From an uncultured bacterium (lineage in GTDB: Bacteria > Actinomycetota > Coriobacteriia > Coriobacteriales > Eggerthellaceae), in contig CALADF010000001.1 in the NCBI GenBank assembly GCA_937890835.1, forward strand, positions 124,001-188,000: a stretch of 64,000 bases of DNA, given 5' to 3'. Under the pieces are notes generated by a model. That model saw only the letters and a program-made list of their open reading frames with translations, had not been told where the DNA came from and searched no databases. The position numbers were made by a program, and so were the translations under genes. This document shows positions 50,485-59,789 of the stretch, in pieces (position 1 is the stretch's first letter; each line of letters begins with the position of its first letter).

Positions 50485-51852
50485 ATGAAGCACTATGACG
50501 CAATTGTCATCGGCGCCGGCGTCGGGGGCCTGGCATCCGCTCTTCTCATGGCGCATGCGGGTAAGAAGGTCGCCCTTTTCGAGCGGCATTTCTACGCGGG
50601 GGGCCGTATCGGCTCCTCCAAGCGTGACGGCTTCACCGTCGATCTCGGCGTGCATCTCATCTCGCGCGGAGAAAAAGGCCCGCTGATCAAGGTCCTCGAG
50701 CAATGTGAAGTCGACCACGGCATCGAGTTCACGAAGGTGCGTCCTATTCAGAGCACCGGCGGGGAGAACTTCCGTTTCCCGCACGATTTGAAGGGGCGCG
50801 TCGCCGATGAGGACTTCGACGGCGTCGTTCGCATGATGACCGAGGTCAAGGGCATGTCCGATGAGCAGACCCATGAGTTCGACGATCTCACGCTCGAGGA
50901 ATTCCTCAATCGCTACACCACCGATCCGTTCGTTCACGCATGCGTGAGCCAGGTTGGGTTCATCTACTGCTGCACCACCGAGAAGACGCTATGCGCCGGT
51001 GAGTTCTGCCGTTGCTTGAAGTGGGAGGCTGAGGCGCGCGCGTCGGGTTATCCCATGGGCGGCTGCACGTCGATCGCCGAGGCGTATCTCAAGGGTCTTG
51101 ACCGCTATGGTGTAGACGTTCATTTCGGCGCTTTGGTCAGCAAGGTCATCGTCGAGGATGGTCGTGCTGTCGGCATCGTCGCGAACGGCGAGGAATACCG
51201 CGCCGACCTCATCGTCTCGAACGCCGGCTTGAAGGAGACGGTGCGTGATCTCGTGGGCGCGGAGCACTTCGACAAGGATTACGCCGACTATGTCGAAGGT
51301 CTTTCCATTGGTTTCACCTCCATCGTCGCCCGCTACGCGCTCGATACGGTGATCAGCCCTGACATCAAGATGCTGTCCAACTTCTCGTCCATGCCCGTCC
51401 AGGAGTACAACGACATGATCATGCGCGGTGAGATCCCGAGCGAGATCAATTCCTTCATCGTGGTGCCTTCCGCATTCGATCCTTCCGTCGCTCCCGAGGG
51501 CAAGCAGATCGTCATGATAACCACGGCCGTTCCCGCAGGCATCAAGGAGGAGTATTGCAAGCCCATCCTCGACGCGCTCGTCGAGGTCGCCGAGAGCCAC
51601 TTCCCCGGCCTGCGTGAGCACGCGATCTTCGTCGAGGAGATGCTGCCCTCCGACGCCGCGCGCATCATGGGCGAAGACGGGGCGGGCATCGGCATCGTTC
51701 AGGCCGTTGGCCAGGCCGGCATCCATCGCCCGAAGATCGCCACGCCGATTCCCGGTCTTTACATCGTCGGCGCCGAAGCGGGCGGCGCGGGCGTTGGAAC
51801 CGAGCTCGCTGCCAACAGCGCGCTCGAGTTCTTTGAGAACTACGGAAAATAG
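50485..51852 (+). CDS. FAD-dependent oxidoreductase (CrtI/phytoene desaturase-like)
   Basis: Encodes 455 residues. The N-terminal dinucleotide fold (DAIVIGAGVGGLASALLMAHAG) and the C-terminal FAD contact (PGLYIVGAEAGGAGVG) match the CrtI/retinol-saturase superfamily. This family is not part of the classical cai operon. Here it sits between the thioesterase and CoA-transferase genes. Its role could be reduction of a C=C bond or handling of an aromatic/terpenoid side chain, but no substrate can be read. AGGGGAG before ATG. Confidence 0.83.
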   Translation: MKHYDAIVIGAGVGGLASALLMAHAGKKVALFERHFYAGGRIGSSKRDGFTVDLGVHLISRGEKGPLIKVLEQCEVDHGIEFTKVRPIQSTGGENFRFPHDLKGRVADEDFDGVVRMMTEVKGMSDEQTHEFDDLTLEEFLNRYTTDPFVHACVSQVGFIYCCTTEKTLCAGEFCRCLKWEAEARASGYPMGGCTSIAEAYLKGLDRYGVDVHFGALVSKVIVEDGRAVGIVANGEEYRADLIVSNAGLKETVRDLVGAEHFDKDYADYVEGLSIGFTSIVARYALDTVISPDIKMLSNFSSMPVQEYNDMIMRGEIPSEINSFIVVPSAFDPSVAPEGKQIVMITTAVPAGIKEEYCKPILDALVEVAESHFPGLREHAIFVEEMLPSDAARIMGEDGAGIGIVQAVGQAGIHRPKIATPIPGLYIVGAEAGGAGVGTELAANSALEFFENYGK

Positions 51853-51998
51853 CTCGCTTATCGCAGCTTCGGCATAACTGCTTGCTTGCCGAAGCTGCGC
51901 GATATTCGCACCCTCTTCCCGTCGTTTGATGAGACAATGATGGGGGAGGGGTAACAAAACACGATGATGCTGCGTCATCGTGAGAAGGAGGGTGGAAC

Positions 51999-53243
51999 AT
52001 GGCTAAGCATGAAGACATTCCCGCTTTCGGCAACCTATCCGGTGTTCGCGTCGTCATATCCGGCGTCTCGACCGCCGCTCCGTTTGCCGGCGAGATGTTC
52101 GCCGATAACGGAGCCGATGTTATCTGGCTCGAGCCGCCGAAGGGCATCGATCCGTATCGTTGGACGCAGGACGGCTGGGGTGCGCAAAACGAGCATCGCA
52201 ACATGCGCAACCTCATGCTCGACGTGGTCTCCGAAGAGGGTCATGAGATCTTCCTCAAGGTCATTGAAACCGCCGACATCTTCATCGAAGCGTCGCGCGG
52301 TGGGCAATGGGCGAAGTGGGGTTACACCGACGAGCTGCTTTGGGAGCACAACCCAAAGCTGGTCATCGGGCATATGTCGGGGTACGGCCAAGCGGGCGAT
52401 CCTGACTACGTGAAGCTTCCCGGTTACGATTTCACGGTATGCGCGTTCTCGGGTCTTATGTACCTCAACGGTTACAAAGACGGTCCGCCTTACATGATTC
52501 AGAAATTCGTCACGGACTACTATGCGGGTCTGTTCGCTTACGGTTCGGCGCTTGCCGCGTACGTCAATGCGCTCAAGACGGGCAAGGGTGAAAGCTTCGA
52601 TCTCGCTCAGTACGAGGCTGCTGTTCGCTGCCAGGCGGGCTTGTTCGGCAAATGGTTCGAGAAGCGGATTCAGGAAGAGCGCGGAGCGGGCGCACCCCGT
52701 GACAACATCTCCGCAGGTTCGGGCTATTACGAGTGCATGGACGGCGAGGGCGTCTACCTGTTCACGGCGGGCCAAGGCGTGTGCAAGAAAGCCATCGAGT
52801 TCTTCGGCTTGGAATACGGCAGCGAGCTGTTTCCCGAAGGCATCCCGTCGGTCGGCATTAAGACGGCGGGTGCCCCGGTGTTCGATGCGGCAATCGAGGA
52901 TTACTGCTCCAAGCACACCGCCGTCGAGTTCGCCGACGCGATGGCGAAGATCGGCATCCCGTGCTCGGTCGTCATGAACTACGAGATGATGGAAAACCAT
53001 CCGCACTATCTCGCACGTGACACCTGGGTCGAGTGGGACACCGTTGACGGTAAGCACGTCAAAGGCGTCACCTCGGTTCCGCGTTTTAAAAACAATCCCT
53101 CGCAGATCTGGCGTGGCTGCCCGTCGCAGGGTATGGATAACGACGATATCCTCTCTGAAATCGGCATCACCGATGAAGAGAAGATCGCCAAGCTTTACGA
53201 GGACGGCATTCTCCGCAAGACCGACTACGTTGGTGGACTTTGA
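51999..53243 (+). CDS. Class III CoA-transferase (CaiB-like)
   Basis: Encodes 414 residues, the size of CaiB (405). The catalytic Asp of the family is likely Asp173 in VTDYYAG. It moves CoA between an acyl-CoA and a free carboxylic acid, priming the substrate of the acyl-CoA dehydrogenase. AAGGAGGG lies before the ATG. It overlaps the next gene by four bases. Confidence 0.9.
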   Translation: MAKHEDIPAFGNLSGVRVVISGVSTAAPFAGEMFADNGADVIWLEPPKGIDPYRWTQDGWGAQNEHRNMRNLMLDVVSEEGHEIFLKVIETADIFIEASRGGQWAKWGYTDELLWEHNPKLVIGHMSGYGQAGDPDYVKLPGYDFTVCAFSGLMYLNGYKDGPPYMIQKFVTDYYAGLFAYGSALAAYVNALKTGKGESFDLAQYEAAVRCQAGLFGKWFEKRIQEERGAGAPRDNISAGSGYYECMDGEGVYLFTAGQGVCKKAIEFFGLEYGSELFPEGIPSVGIKTAGAPVFDAAIEDYCSKHTAVEFADAMAKIGIPCSVVMNYEMMENHPHYLARDTWVEWDTVDGKHVKGVTSVPRFKNNPSQIWRGCPSQGMDNDDILSEIGITDEEKIAKLYEDGILRKTDYVGGL

Positions 53244-54757
53244 TTCGCCTCGCTGACATAGTCGAATCGTCTGCGGCGCGGCGTCCTCGGGGCATCGCCG
53301 TTCGCTTCGGCGAACGCGCGGTGTCCTACGACGAGCTTGCGACGCGTGTGCGCAAGCTCGTTGCCGTCCTCGAAGGTTACGGTGTGGGCGGCGGCGACAA
53401 GGTCGCCCTCATATCGTGCAACTGCATCGCTCATATCGAGTTGGTGTTCGCATGCGCTCGTCTCGGCGCCGTCTGCGTGCAGATGAACGTGCGTTTGTCG
53501 AATTCCGTCACGGCTAAATTGCTCGACGAGGCCGATCCCCGTGTGATCGTTCTCTCAAGCGCCATGATGGAGAGGTTCAACTGCGACTCCTCGTTCCATG
53601 TGAACTGCAAATCATTTGTCGTAGTCGATGGCGAGATGCCAGGTTCGCCTGGATACGAACAGTTGATCAACGAGGCGCGCCCGAGCGCTTTTACAGCTCC
53701 TTACGACAAGGACGCTCCTGTCCTCATGCTCTACACATCGGGCACGACGGGTACTCCTCGCGGTGTGCTGTTCTCTCATCGGGCGATTGAGTGCCGAATC
53801 TCGAAGGACTCGCGCGACCTTGGCATAGACGGCGACACCGTATCGTTGTGCGTTTTGCCGATGTACCATATCACGCTCATGTCGTCGCTTCTCGTGATGT
53901 TCCAGGGCGCCACTTTGATCATCAGCGATCTTCGCGATGCGGAGAGCATCGCGGGCCTGATCCGCAAGAACGACGTGACGTTCGTCGGACTCGTTCCGTT
54001 CATATTGCGCGCGTTGGTGAAGCACCTTGAATGGCGATCGGATCGCCTTGCGTCGTTGAAGACCGTGCTGTACGGTGGGGAGCCCATTGACCAGACGCTT
54101 TTGGCGAGAAGCCAGAAGACGCTCGGATGCGGCTTCATCCAAGGTTACGGCATGACCGAGACGGCCTCGGCGATCTGCTATTTACGCCCCGAGCAGCATT
54201 TGATACCCGGGAAGCTCGCCACGGTGGGCACACCTGTTGAAGGCGTCGAGATCAAGTTGCTCGACGAGGCAGGTGAAGAGGTGGAACCCGGCGAACCCGG
54301 CGAGATCGTCGTGAAAACCGACACGATCATGTCAGGGTACTTCGGGGATGAGAATCGAACTTCCGAGGTTCTCGTCGATGGATGGTACCGCACGGGTGAC
54401 ATCGCCAGAACCGACGGGGATGGTTTCATCGTGCTCCTCGACCGCAAAGCCAACCTCGTGATCTCGGGAGGGGAGAACGTTTATCCGACCGAGGTGTGCG
54501 TTTGCATCAAGCAGCTCGTCGACGACGTCGATGACGTCGTCGTGCGCGGCGTTCCCGACGATTATTGGGGCGAGGCGCTGGCTGCGGCGGTCGTCCGCCG
54601 ACCGGGGTCGTCCATAACCGCCGACGAGATCGCAACTTGGTGCAAATACCAGCTCGGTTCGTATAAAAAACCGCGTAAGGTGGTGTTTGTTCCGGAGATC
54701 AAGAGAAGCGCGACGGGAAAGCCCGACAAAGCCTGGTTCGAAAGCTTGTTCAGGTAG
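53240..54757 (+). CDS. Acyl-CoA ligase (CaiC-like)
   Basis: Encodes 505 residues. ANL-superfamily ligase with MLYTSGTTGTPRGVLFSH, GYGMTETAS, YRTGDIARTD and the lysine KRSATGKPDK near the end. It activates a carboxylic acid with ATP and CoA; CaiC acts on carnitine or crotonobetaine, but the substrate here is unknown. TTG start overlaps the CaiB-like stop (TTGA), so they are coupled. Confidence 0.9.
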   Translation: MIRLADIVESSAARRPRGIAVRFGERAVSYDELATRVRKLVAVLEGYGVGGGDKVALISCNCIAHIELVFACARLGAVCVQMNVRLSNSVTAKLLDEADPRVIVLSSAMMERFNCDSSFHVNCKSFVVVDGEMPGSPGYEQLINEARPSAFTAPYDKDAPVLMLYTSGTTGTPRGVLFSHRAIECRISKDSRDLGIDGDTVSLCVLPMYHITLMSSLLVMFQGATLIISDLRDAESIAGLIRKNDVTFVGLVPFILRALVKHLEWRSDRLASLKTVLYGGEPIDQTLLARSQKTLGCGFIQGYGMTETASAICYLRPEQHLIPGKLATVGTPVEGVEIKLLDEAGEEVEPGEPGEIVVKTDTIMSGYFGDENRTSEVLVDGWYRTGDIARTDGDGFIVLLDRKANLVISGGENVYPTEVCVCIKQLVDDVDDVVVRGVPDDYWGEALAAAVVRRPGSSITADEIATWCKYQLGSYKKPRKVVFVPEIKRSATGKPDKAWFESLFR

Positions 54758-54880
54758 TGCTTCGCAATGGAATGAAGGATGGTTCGCGAAACGCATGCAG
54801 CGCCAGGGCAAACGCTGCGCGCTGCGTGCGTTCCGCTTTCGGATAGCAAGGACGTAGGTTATCGTCCGAGGAGAGGGCAT

Positions 54881-56167
54881 ATGGCAGATTTTGATGTGAT
54901 CGTGGTGGGGGCGGGTTGCGCAGGCTCCGTCGCCGCCTACGAGCTCGCAAACGCGGGCAAAAGCGTTCTATTGGTGGAGCGCGGCGAAGATGCGGGATCA
55001 AAGAACATGACGGGCGGGCGCATCTACGCTCATTCGCTTGCCCAGGTGTTTCCGGATTACGCGCAGGAGGCCCCGCTTGAGCGGAAGATCACGCGCGAGC
55101 GCATCTCCATGATGACCTCGACCGATAACACGTCGGTGGATTTCACTTCGCCGCGTCTATCGGAGCCGGAAAACGTTTCCTATGCGGTGCTGCGCGGGCC
55201 TTTCGACAGCTGGCTCGCATCGAAGGCCGAAGAGGCCGGTGCCGAATGCATCTTCGGCATCGCGGTCGAGGACCTGGTTTGGGAGGATGGGCGCATCGCG
55301 GGCGTGCGCGCGGGCGATGACGAGATCACCGCCGAGATCGTCATCCTCGCAGACGGTGTTAACTCGCTTTTGACGGAGAAGGCCCAGCTCGGTTCGCGCC
55401 CGAAGCCAAGTCAGATCGCCGTCGGCGTGAAGGAGACCATCTCGCTACCTGAAAAGGTCATCGACGACCGGTTCGGCAGCGGCTCGAAGGACGGCGTGGC
55501 ATGGCTGTTCGTCGGCGCACCGACCAAGGGGCATATTGGAGGCGGCTTCCTTTACACCAATCGCGAGAGCGTTTCCATCGGGTTGGTGGCGACGCTATCC
55601 GATCTCTGCACCTCGGATACGCCTATCTACCAGATGATGGAGGACTTCAAGAACCACCCTGCGGTCGCGCCCTTGCTCTCAGGCGGCGAGATCGTCGAGT
55701 ACTCGGGGCATCTCGTTCCCGAGGGCGGCTTCGACATGGTGTCGAAGCTCTACGCTGACGGGTGCCTGGTGGCGGGAGACGCCGCCATGCTCTGCATCAA
55801 CCTGGGATATCAGGTGCGCGGCATGGATTACGCCATCGCATCCGGGCAGATCGCGGCCCGGACGGCAATCGAAGCCCTTGACGCGTGCGATGTGTCCGAG
55901 AGCCGGCTTTCCCGTTACAAGGCGAAGCTTGAGAATAGCTTCGTCCTGAAAGATCTCATGACGTATCGTTCCTTCCCTCATTTCCTCGAGAGCACGCCGC
56001 GCATGTTCAACGAGTATCCCGAAATGGCGTCGGAGATCATGGGATCGCTTTTCGTGGTAGACGGAAAACCGGTCACGCCCATTAAGCAAAGCGTCATGGG
56101 AGCGGTGAAGAAGGTGGGCATGATGAATCTGTTCAAAGACGTTCGGAAGGGTGCGAAGTCCTTATGA
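54881..56167 (+). CDS. fixC: FixC-type flavoprotein dehydrogenase
   Basis: Encodes 428 residues, the FixC length. FAD-binding Rossmann start (DVIVVGAGCAGSVAAYELA) and a C-terminal region typical of ETF-quinone oxidoreductases (GCLVAGDAAMLCINLGYQVRG). It accepts electrons from FixAB and passes them to FixX or menaquinone. The ATG at 54881 is preferred over an earlier in-frame start because AGGAGAGG precedes it and residues 1-30 then match FixC. Confidence 0.94.
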   Translation: MADFDVIVVGAGCAGSVAAYELANAGKSVLLVERGEDAGSKNMTGGRIYAHSLAQVFPDYAQEAPLERKITRERISMMTSTDNTSVDFTSPRLSEPENVSYAVLRGPFDSWLASKAEEAGAECIFGIAVEDLVWEDGRIAGVRAGDDEITAEIVILADGVNSLLTEKAQLGSRPKPSQIAVGVKETISLPEKVIDDRFGSGSKDGVAWLFVGAPTKGHIGGGFLYTNRESVSIGLVATLSDLCTSDTPIYQMMEDFKNHPAVAPLLSGGEIVEYSGHLVPEGGFDMVSKLYADGCLVAGDAAMLCINLGYQVRGMDYAIASGQIAARTAIEALDACDVSESRLSRYKAKLENSFVLKDLMTYRSFPHFLESTPRMFNEYPEMASEIMGSLFVVDGKPVTPIKQSVMGAVKKVGMMNLFKDVRKGAKSL

Positions 56168-56457
56168 TCAAGGAAATCACGGTAAACGTCGACGAGAAGC
56201 TCGCGGTGAACAAGTTCAACGTCGACGAGGGCAACGCCCATATCGAGTTAGCGGAAAACCCCGATCGCAGCGAGTTCAATAAACTCGTGTTATGCTGCCC
56301 TGCTCGTTTGTATCAATATGACGAGAGCGGCGAACCTGTTTTCGATTACGCCGGCTGCCTTGAGTGCGGTACCTGCCGCATATTGTGCGGCGACACCATA
56401 ATTAAGAAATGGGAGAACCCTCAAGCGGGAATGGGCGTTCAGTACCGCTTCGGCTGA
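56164..56457 (+). CDS. fixX: FixX-type ferredoxin
   Basis: Encodes 97 residues. Ferredoxin-like with Cys in CCPARLY and in CLECGTCRILC, which would hold one [4Fe-4S] cluster. Start overlaps the FixC stop (ATGA). FixX partners FixC in electron delivery to or from FixAB. Last gene of the operon. Confidence 0.93.
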   Translation: MIKEITVNVDEKLAVNKFNVDEGNAHIELAENPDRSEFNKLVLCCPARLYQYDESGEPVFDYAGCLECGTCRILCGDTIIKKWENPQAGMGVQYRFG

Positions 56458-56490
56458 TCTGACTGTCCTGCAGGGTATCTGTTCCATCAA

Positions 56491-56519
56491 GGGCTCGGGA
56501 GCGCTCCCGAGCCCTTTTT
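56491..56519 (+). terminator. Terminator of the cai/fix operon
   Basis: Perfect inverted repeat (GGGCTCGGGAGC and its complement, 56491-56514) then TTTTT. Confidence 0.94.
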
Positions 56520-56819
56520 CATGTTCAATGGGTTTCGGGGCGAGAACGTGCCTTGCAGCCCCTCGCGCATTCCACGCGCCCACCTTTTTCGTTCGGTGAT
56601 TTCGAGGCAAAAGCGAGAGCGTCGTAGGGCTATCGCGCACGAACGCGGTGCTGAACGCGAACGGCATGGCCCTTACCGCCGGCAAGGTTTATCGGCGGTG
56701 AGGGCGAGGTTTCATCGCGAAAGCCAACGCTGGTCCTTATCGCGTCCATTGGCGCTGCGGCGCTCGTCATGTCGTTTCTCATTGCGCAACTTCGATCATG
56801 GCGGAGAATCGCAGAAACG
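56520..56819. other. Intergenic, no gene seen
   Basis: About 300 bases between two convergent terminators. Several reading frames are open but with no ribosome site or recognisable protein; I see no supported feature here. Confidence 0.5.
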
Positions 56820-56849
56820 AAAAAGCGCATCCTCTAGGATGCGCTTTTT
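56820..56849. terminator. Bidirectional terminator
   Basis: 13-bp stem AAAAAGCGCATCC with its complement (56820-56832 and 56837-56849), loop TCTA. Ends in TTTTT on both strands, so it serves the minus-strand gene at 56877 and any plus-strand read-through. Confidence 0.92.
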
Positions 56850-56876
56850 CGAAGATAGAGAGCCGTTTTCACGCGG

Positions 56877-57773
56877 TTACGCGTAGAGCCACTCCGGAAC
56901 CTCTTTGAAAGGCTGATAGCCGATCGGCATGGCCTCGACCGGAGGAGCGTCGGCTGCATTGCCGGCCTTCTCGGTCGATTGGTCGTCCTCGACGGGAACG
57001 AGGATGCGAAGGCGATCGCCGTATTGCTTCTCGAGCTCGACGATGTTGTTGCAGGAACCTTGCGCCTCCCAGATCTGGCAGCCCATTTCCACCATATCGC
57101 CGACGATCTCCTCGATGTGACCGCAGGAGTGCTGTCCGACGATGATGCCGAGCTCGTGACAGCGATCGTAAATGCGCTTCGTGCCGGGCTTGATGACCTC
57201 GCGCCAGAGGTCGGGGCTGAGCATCATGTTCGTGGAAGTGCCCCAGTCATCGTGCAGGTTGATCACGTCAGGTTTCACGTACTCCGCGAGATGCTCGATG
57301 ATCTCGATGCGGTAATCGCACAGCGCATCGATGAGAGCCTTGAACTCCTCGGGTTCGCTGATGGCGTTGACGAGGCAGTCTTCGAAGGTCATCAGCGTCG
57401 TCGTGCGCTCGAACGGGCCGTTGATCAGCGTGCAGAGGGTGACATGATCCTCGCGATCAACGGTCTTGGCGTGCTCCGCCACCGCCTCCCAGTTGAAACG
57501 GTCGACAACGGGGAAGCGAACGCACTCGCGCCAATCTTCGATGTCCTCGATGAGCCGCTTCTGGTTGAGCGTGCAGTGGGCGGTGGGGATGGATGCGGTC
57601 CAATGGACGCCGAACACGTCATATCCCGTGTGGAGAATGGGGCGCTCGCAAACAGGTGAGCGAACGGTGACGAAATCGCCGGTCGGAACGAGACCGCTCA
57701 ACACGAGGCCGTCTTTTTTCTCGTAGTCGTTCGTCTTGCAAGTCAGGTAATCAAGCATGGATTGCCGCGACAT
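56877..57773 (-). CDS. Uroporphyrinogen decarboxylase-like protein
   Basis: Encodes 298 residues. TIM-barrel of the URO-D/MtaA-CmuA superfamily. The motif HSCGHIEEIV holds the His-x-Cys pair used as zinc ligands in methyltransferases of this family, so a corrinoid- or thiol-dependent methyl transfer is more likely than haem synthesis, for which the family-specific arginines are not seen. TAGGAG lies before the ATG. It follows the DASS transporter gene in the same direction and may act on its substrate. Confidence 0.75.
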   Translation of the reverse strand: MSRQSMLDYLTCKTNDYEKKDGLVLSGLVPTGDFVTVRSPVCERPILHTGYDVFGVHWTASIPTAHCTLNQKRLIEDIEDWRECVRFPVVDRFNWEAVAEHAKTVDREDHVTLCTLINGPFERTTTLMTFEDCLVNAISEPEEFKALIDALCDYRIEIIEHLAEYVKPDVINLHDDWGTSTNMMLSPDLWREVIKPGTKRIYDRCHELGIIVGQHSCGHIEEIVGDMVEMGCQIWEAQGSCNNIVELEKQYGDRLRILVPVEDDQSTEKAGNAADAPPVEAMPIGYQPFKEVPEWLYA

Positions 57774-57847
57774 GTAATACTCCTATCTTCGTTTGCCCGC
57801 GATATCGATGGATCCGGAAGCGGTGCGGACGAGTCAATTCCGGAATC

Positions 57848-57882
57848 GCCGTCCCGACGCCTCGCGAATGCATCGGGACGGC
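57848..57882 (-). repeat. Intercistronic hairpin before the URO-D gene
   Basis: Perfect 10-bp inverted repeat (57848-57857 with 57873-57882), 15-base loop, no T-run. It lies between the DASS and URO-D-like genes and may adjust their ratio. Confidence 0.5.
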
Positions 57883-57900
57883 AAACTCGCCGAGTGCGAG

Positions 57901-59313
57901 CTAGATACCCAGGACGCCGACGATGAACGGCATCCAAAGAGCCATGAGGACGACCAAGATGATAGCAGGGATAATGCCGGTCTTGATCATGTCGGAGAAG
58001 GTGTAGTAGCCCTCGCCGTAGGTGAGCATGACGGTCGGATTCACCGGCATGATGTAGTTGCCTGCTACGACAACCGCCAGAGCGATGGTCGGAACAGCGG
58101 GGGAGATCCCGAAGGTGGCGCACAGCGGGATGAGGATCGGCAGGAAGATGCCGAGCAGGGCAGGACCGATCGGGCACAGCGTGTGGATCAGGTAGATGAT
58201 GGCGAGCATCAATGCGAACGCGATGAAGAAACTCAGGTCGAGGATGCCGCTGCCGGCGATCAGGTTCGCCAGGTAAGCAGCGCCGCCGGTCTGACCGACG
58301 ATACCGCCGAGCGACATGATGGCGCCGACCATGAGGACGATGCCCCAGGGAACGGAATCCTGAAGCTCGCGCCAGGTGAGAAGGTTCATGCCGGGAAGGA
58401 ACATGATCAGCAAGCCGACGAGGGCCACGACGGTCGCGTTGAGGACGGGAACCCAGTTGCCGACGATCCAGAACACGAGCAGGCCGACGACCATGACCAT
58501 GACCTTGATCTCGAAGGGCTCGATCTTCTTGGCCGCTTCAGCCTCATCGCGGATGCCCTGCAGGCACGAGTCGTCGATAGGCTCGGGCTTCAGGAACTGC
58601 GTGATGAAGAACCAGGTGACCGGCGTCATGATGATGACGATGGGGAGCGCGACGATAACCCAGTCGAGGAACGAGATGGACGTGCCCGTCGCTTCTTGCA
58701 GGATGTTCATCGCCATGATGTTGAACGAGCTGCCCGCAGGCGTGGTCATGCCGCCGGTAACTGCTGCGATCGGGATGCCGATCATCAGGCAACGGCCGAG
58801 GTTGGACTTGAGCGGCTCGGCGCCGGCTGCCTTGAGGATGGTCAAAGCGAAGCCGAGGAACAAAACCGTGCAGGGAACATCGGACATGACCATCGACACC
58901 ACGGTGGTGGCGATCATGAAGCCCAACACGAGCATGCGGGAATTGCTGCCCGTGATCTTGATGAGGGCGTTCATGAGGCGGATACCCCATTTGGTCTTCA
59001 GCATGATGACGGGCAGGGCGAACACCGCGATGATGAAGAAGATCGCCGTGCTCGAGAATCCTGCAACGGCTTTGCCCAGATCGGGTACGACGCCGAGAAT
59101 CGGGCAGAGAACGACGATGCCCAAAGCGACGATGCCGAGCGGTAGAGCCGAGGATATCCACAAGGCGATCAGCGCGAGAAGAAGGCCGAGCGCCGTGATG
59201 CCCTCGTGGGAGAGCGCCTCCGAACCTGGCAGAAGGTACGCGCCGACGATGAACACGACGGCGAACCCTAGGCCGACAAGCCTTTTGGTGAGTGATACGT
59301 TTGTGTTTTCCAT
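57901..59313 (-). CDS. DASS-family anion permease
   Basis: Encodes 470 residues with 11-13 helices, divalent anion:sodium symporter (SLC13) family. The SNT-like substrate-binding motifs appear as SSFNIMAMNI and NPTVMLTYG. It imports dicarboxylates or sulfur/aromatic acids; the substrate is unknown. AAAAGGGG precedes the ATG. Confidence 0.88.
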   Translation of the reverse strand: MENTNVSLTKRLVGLGFAVVFIVGAYLLPGSEALSHEGITALGLLLALIALWISSALPLGIVALGIVVLCPILGVVPDLGKAVAGFSSTAIFFIIAVFALPVIMLKTKWGIRLMNALIKITGSNSRMLVLGFMIATTVVSMVMSDVPCTVLFLGFALTILKAAGAEPLKSNLGRCLMIGIPIAAVTGGMTTPAGSSFNIMAMNILQEATGTSISFLDWVIVALPIVIIMTPVTWFFITQFLKPEPIDDSCLQGIRDEAEAAKKIEPFEIKVMVMVVGLLVFWIVGNWVPVLNATVVALVGLLIMFLPGMNLLTWRELQDSVPWGIVLMVGAIMSLGGIVGQTGGAAYLANLIAGSGILDLSFFIAFALMLAIIYLIHTLCPIGPALLGIFLPILIPLCATFGISPAVPTIALAVVVAGNYIMPVNPTVMLTYGEGYYTFSDMIKTGIIPAIILVVLMALWMPFIVGVLGI

Positions 59314-59789
59314 ACTATCCCCTTTTAATAGTACAGGCGGCGCTGAAAGCGCCTTCGTCTTGTTGAGCAGGCGATTTCCCCCGTTGATGCGATGATTAGA
59401 ACCCCGTGCGACTAAAAACCCTCGCTTGCATCGCCCCCACGATGCTCATCGCCCGCAAGCACAAGATGATCAGCGCCATCAGCTCGCGAGTTCTGATTGC
59501 GCGCCGATCATCCAATGGCACGCTTTGAGTTTAGGACGATTTGAGGGCAAGGGACAAATGCATATAACGTTGCGCTGCTGTCACGAAGCGAGATGGTGCT
59601 ATTCGTTTTGTGAATGAGTTGATTGCATAATACGAAGCAACGACCGGAGGTGCGCGCGATGCGAAACCGGGCATCCGGTTGGAATGCTGCAGGATGCTCT
59701 CATGTTTTCCGCGCGAACGAGCGCTAACGGGACCCTTCGGCGCATCGCGGGATGCAGCGAGGAGGGCTTACCGGGTGGTGTCGCCCACG
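59314..59789. other. Intergenic, 476 bases, no gene seen
   Basis: Between the DASS start and the end of the LysR gene, which are co-directional on the minus strand. It probably contains the DASS promoter; A/T-rich stretches near 59390 and 59570-59640 are the best candidates but no clear boxes could be assigned. Confidence 0.4.

Noticed and set aside
46978..56457. True carnitine (cai) operon
   Set aside because: No CaiD, CaiE or CaiT homolog in the cluster and extra unrelated enzymes; substrate left open.
56877..57773. Haem-synthesis uroporphyrinogen decarboxylase
   Set aside because: HSCGH zinc-type motif and absence of the porphyrin-binding arginine motifs point to the methyltransferase branch.
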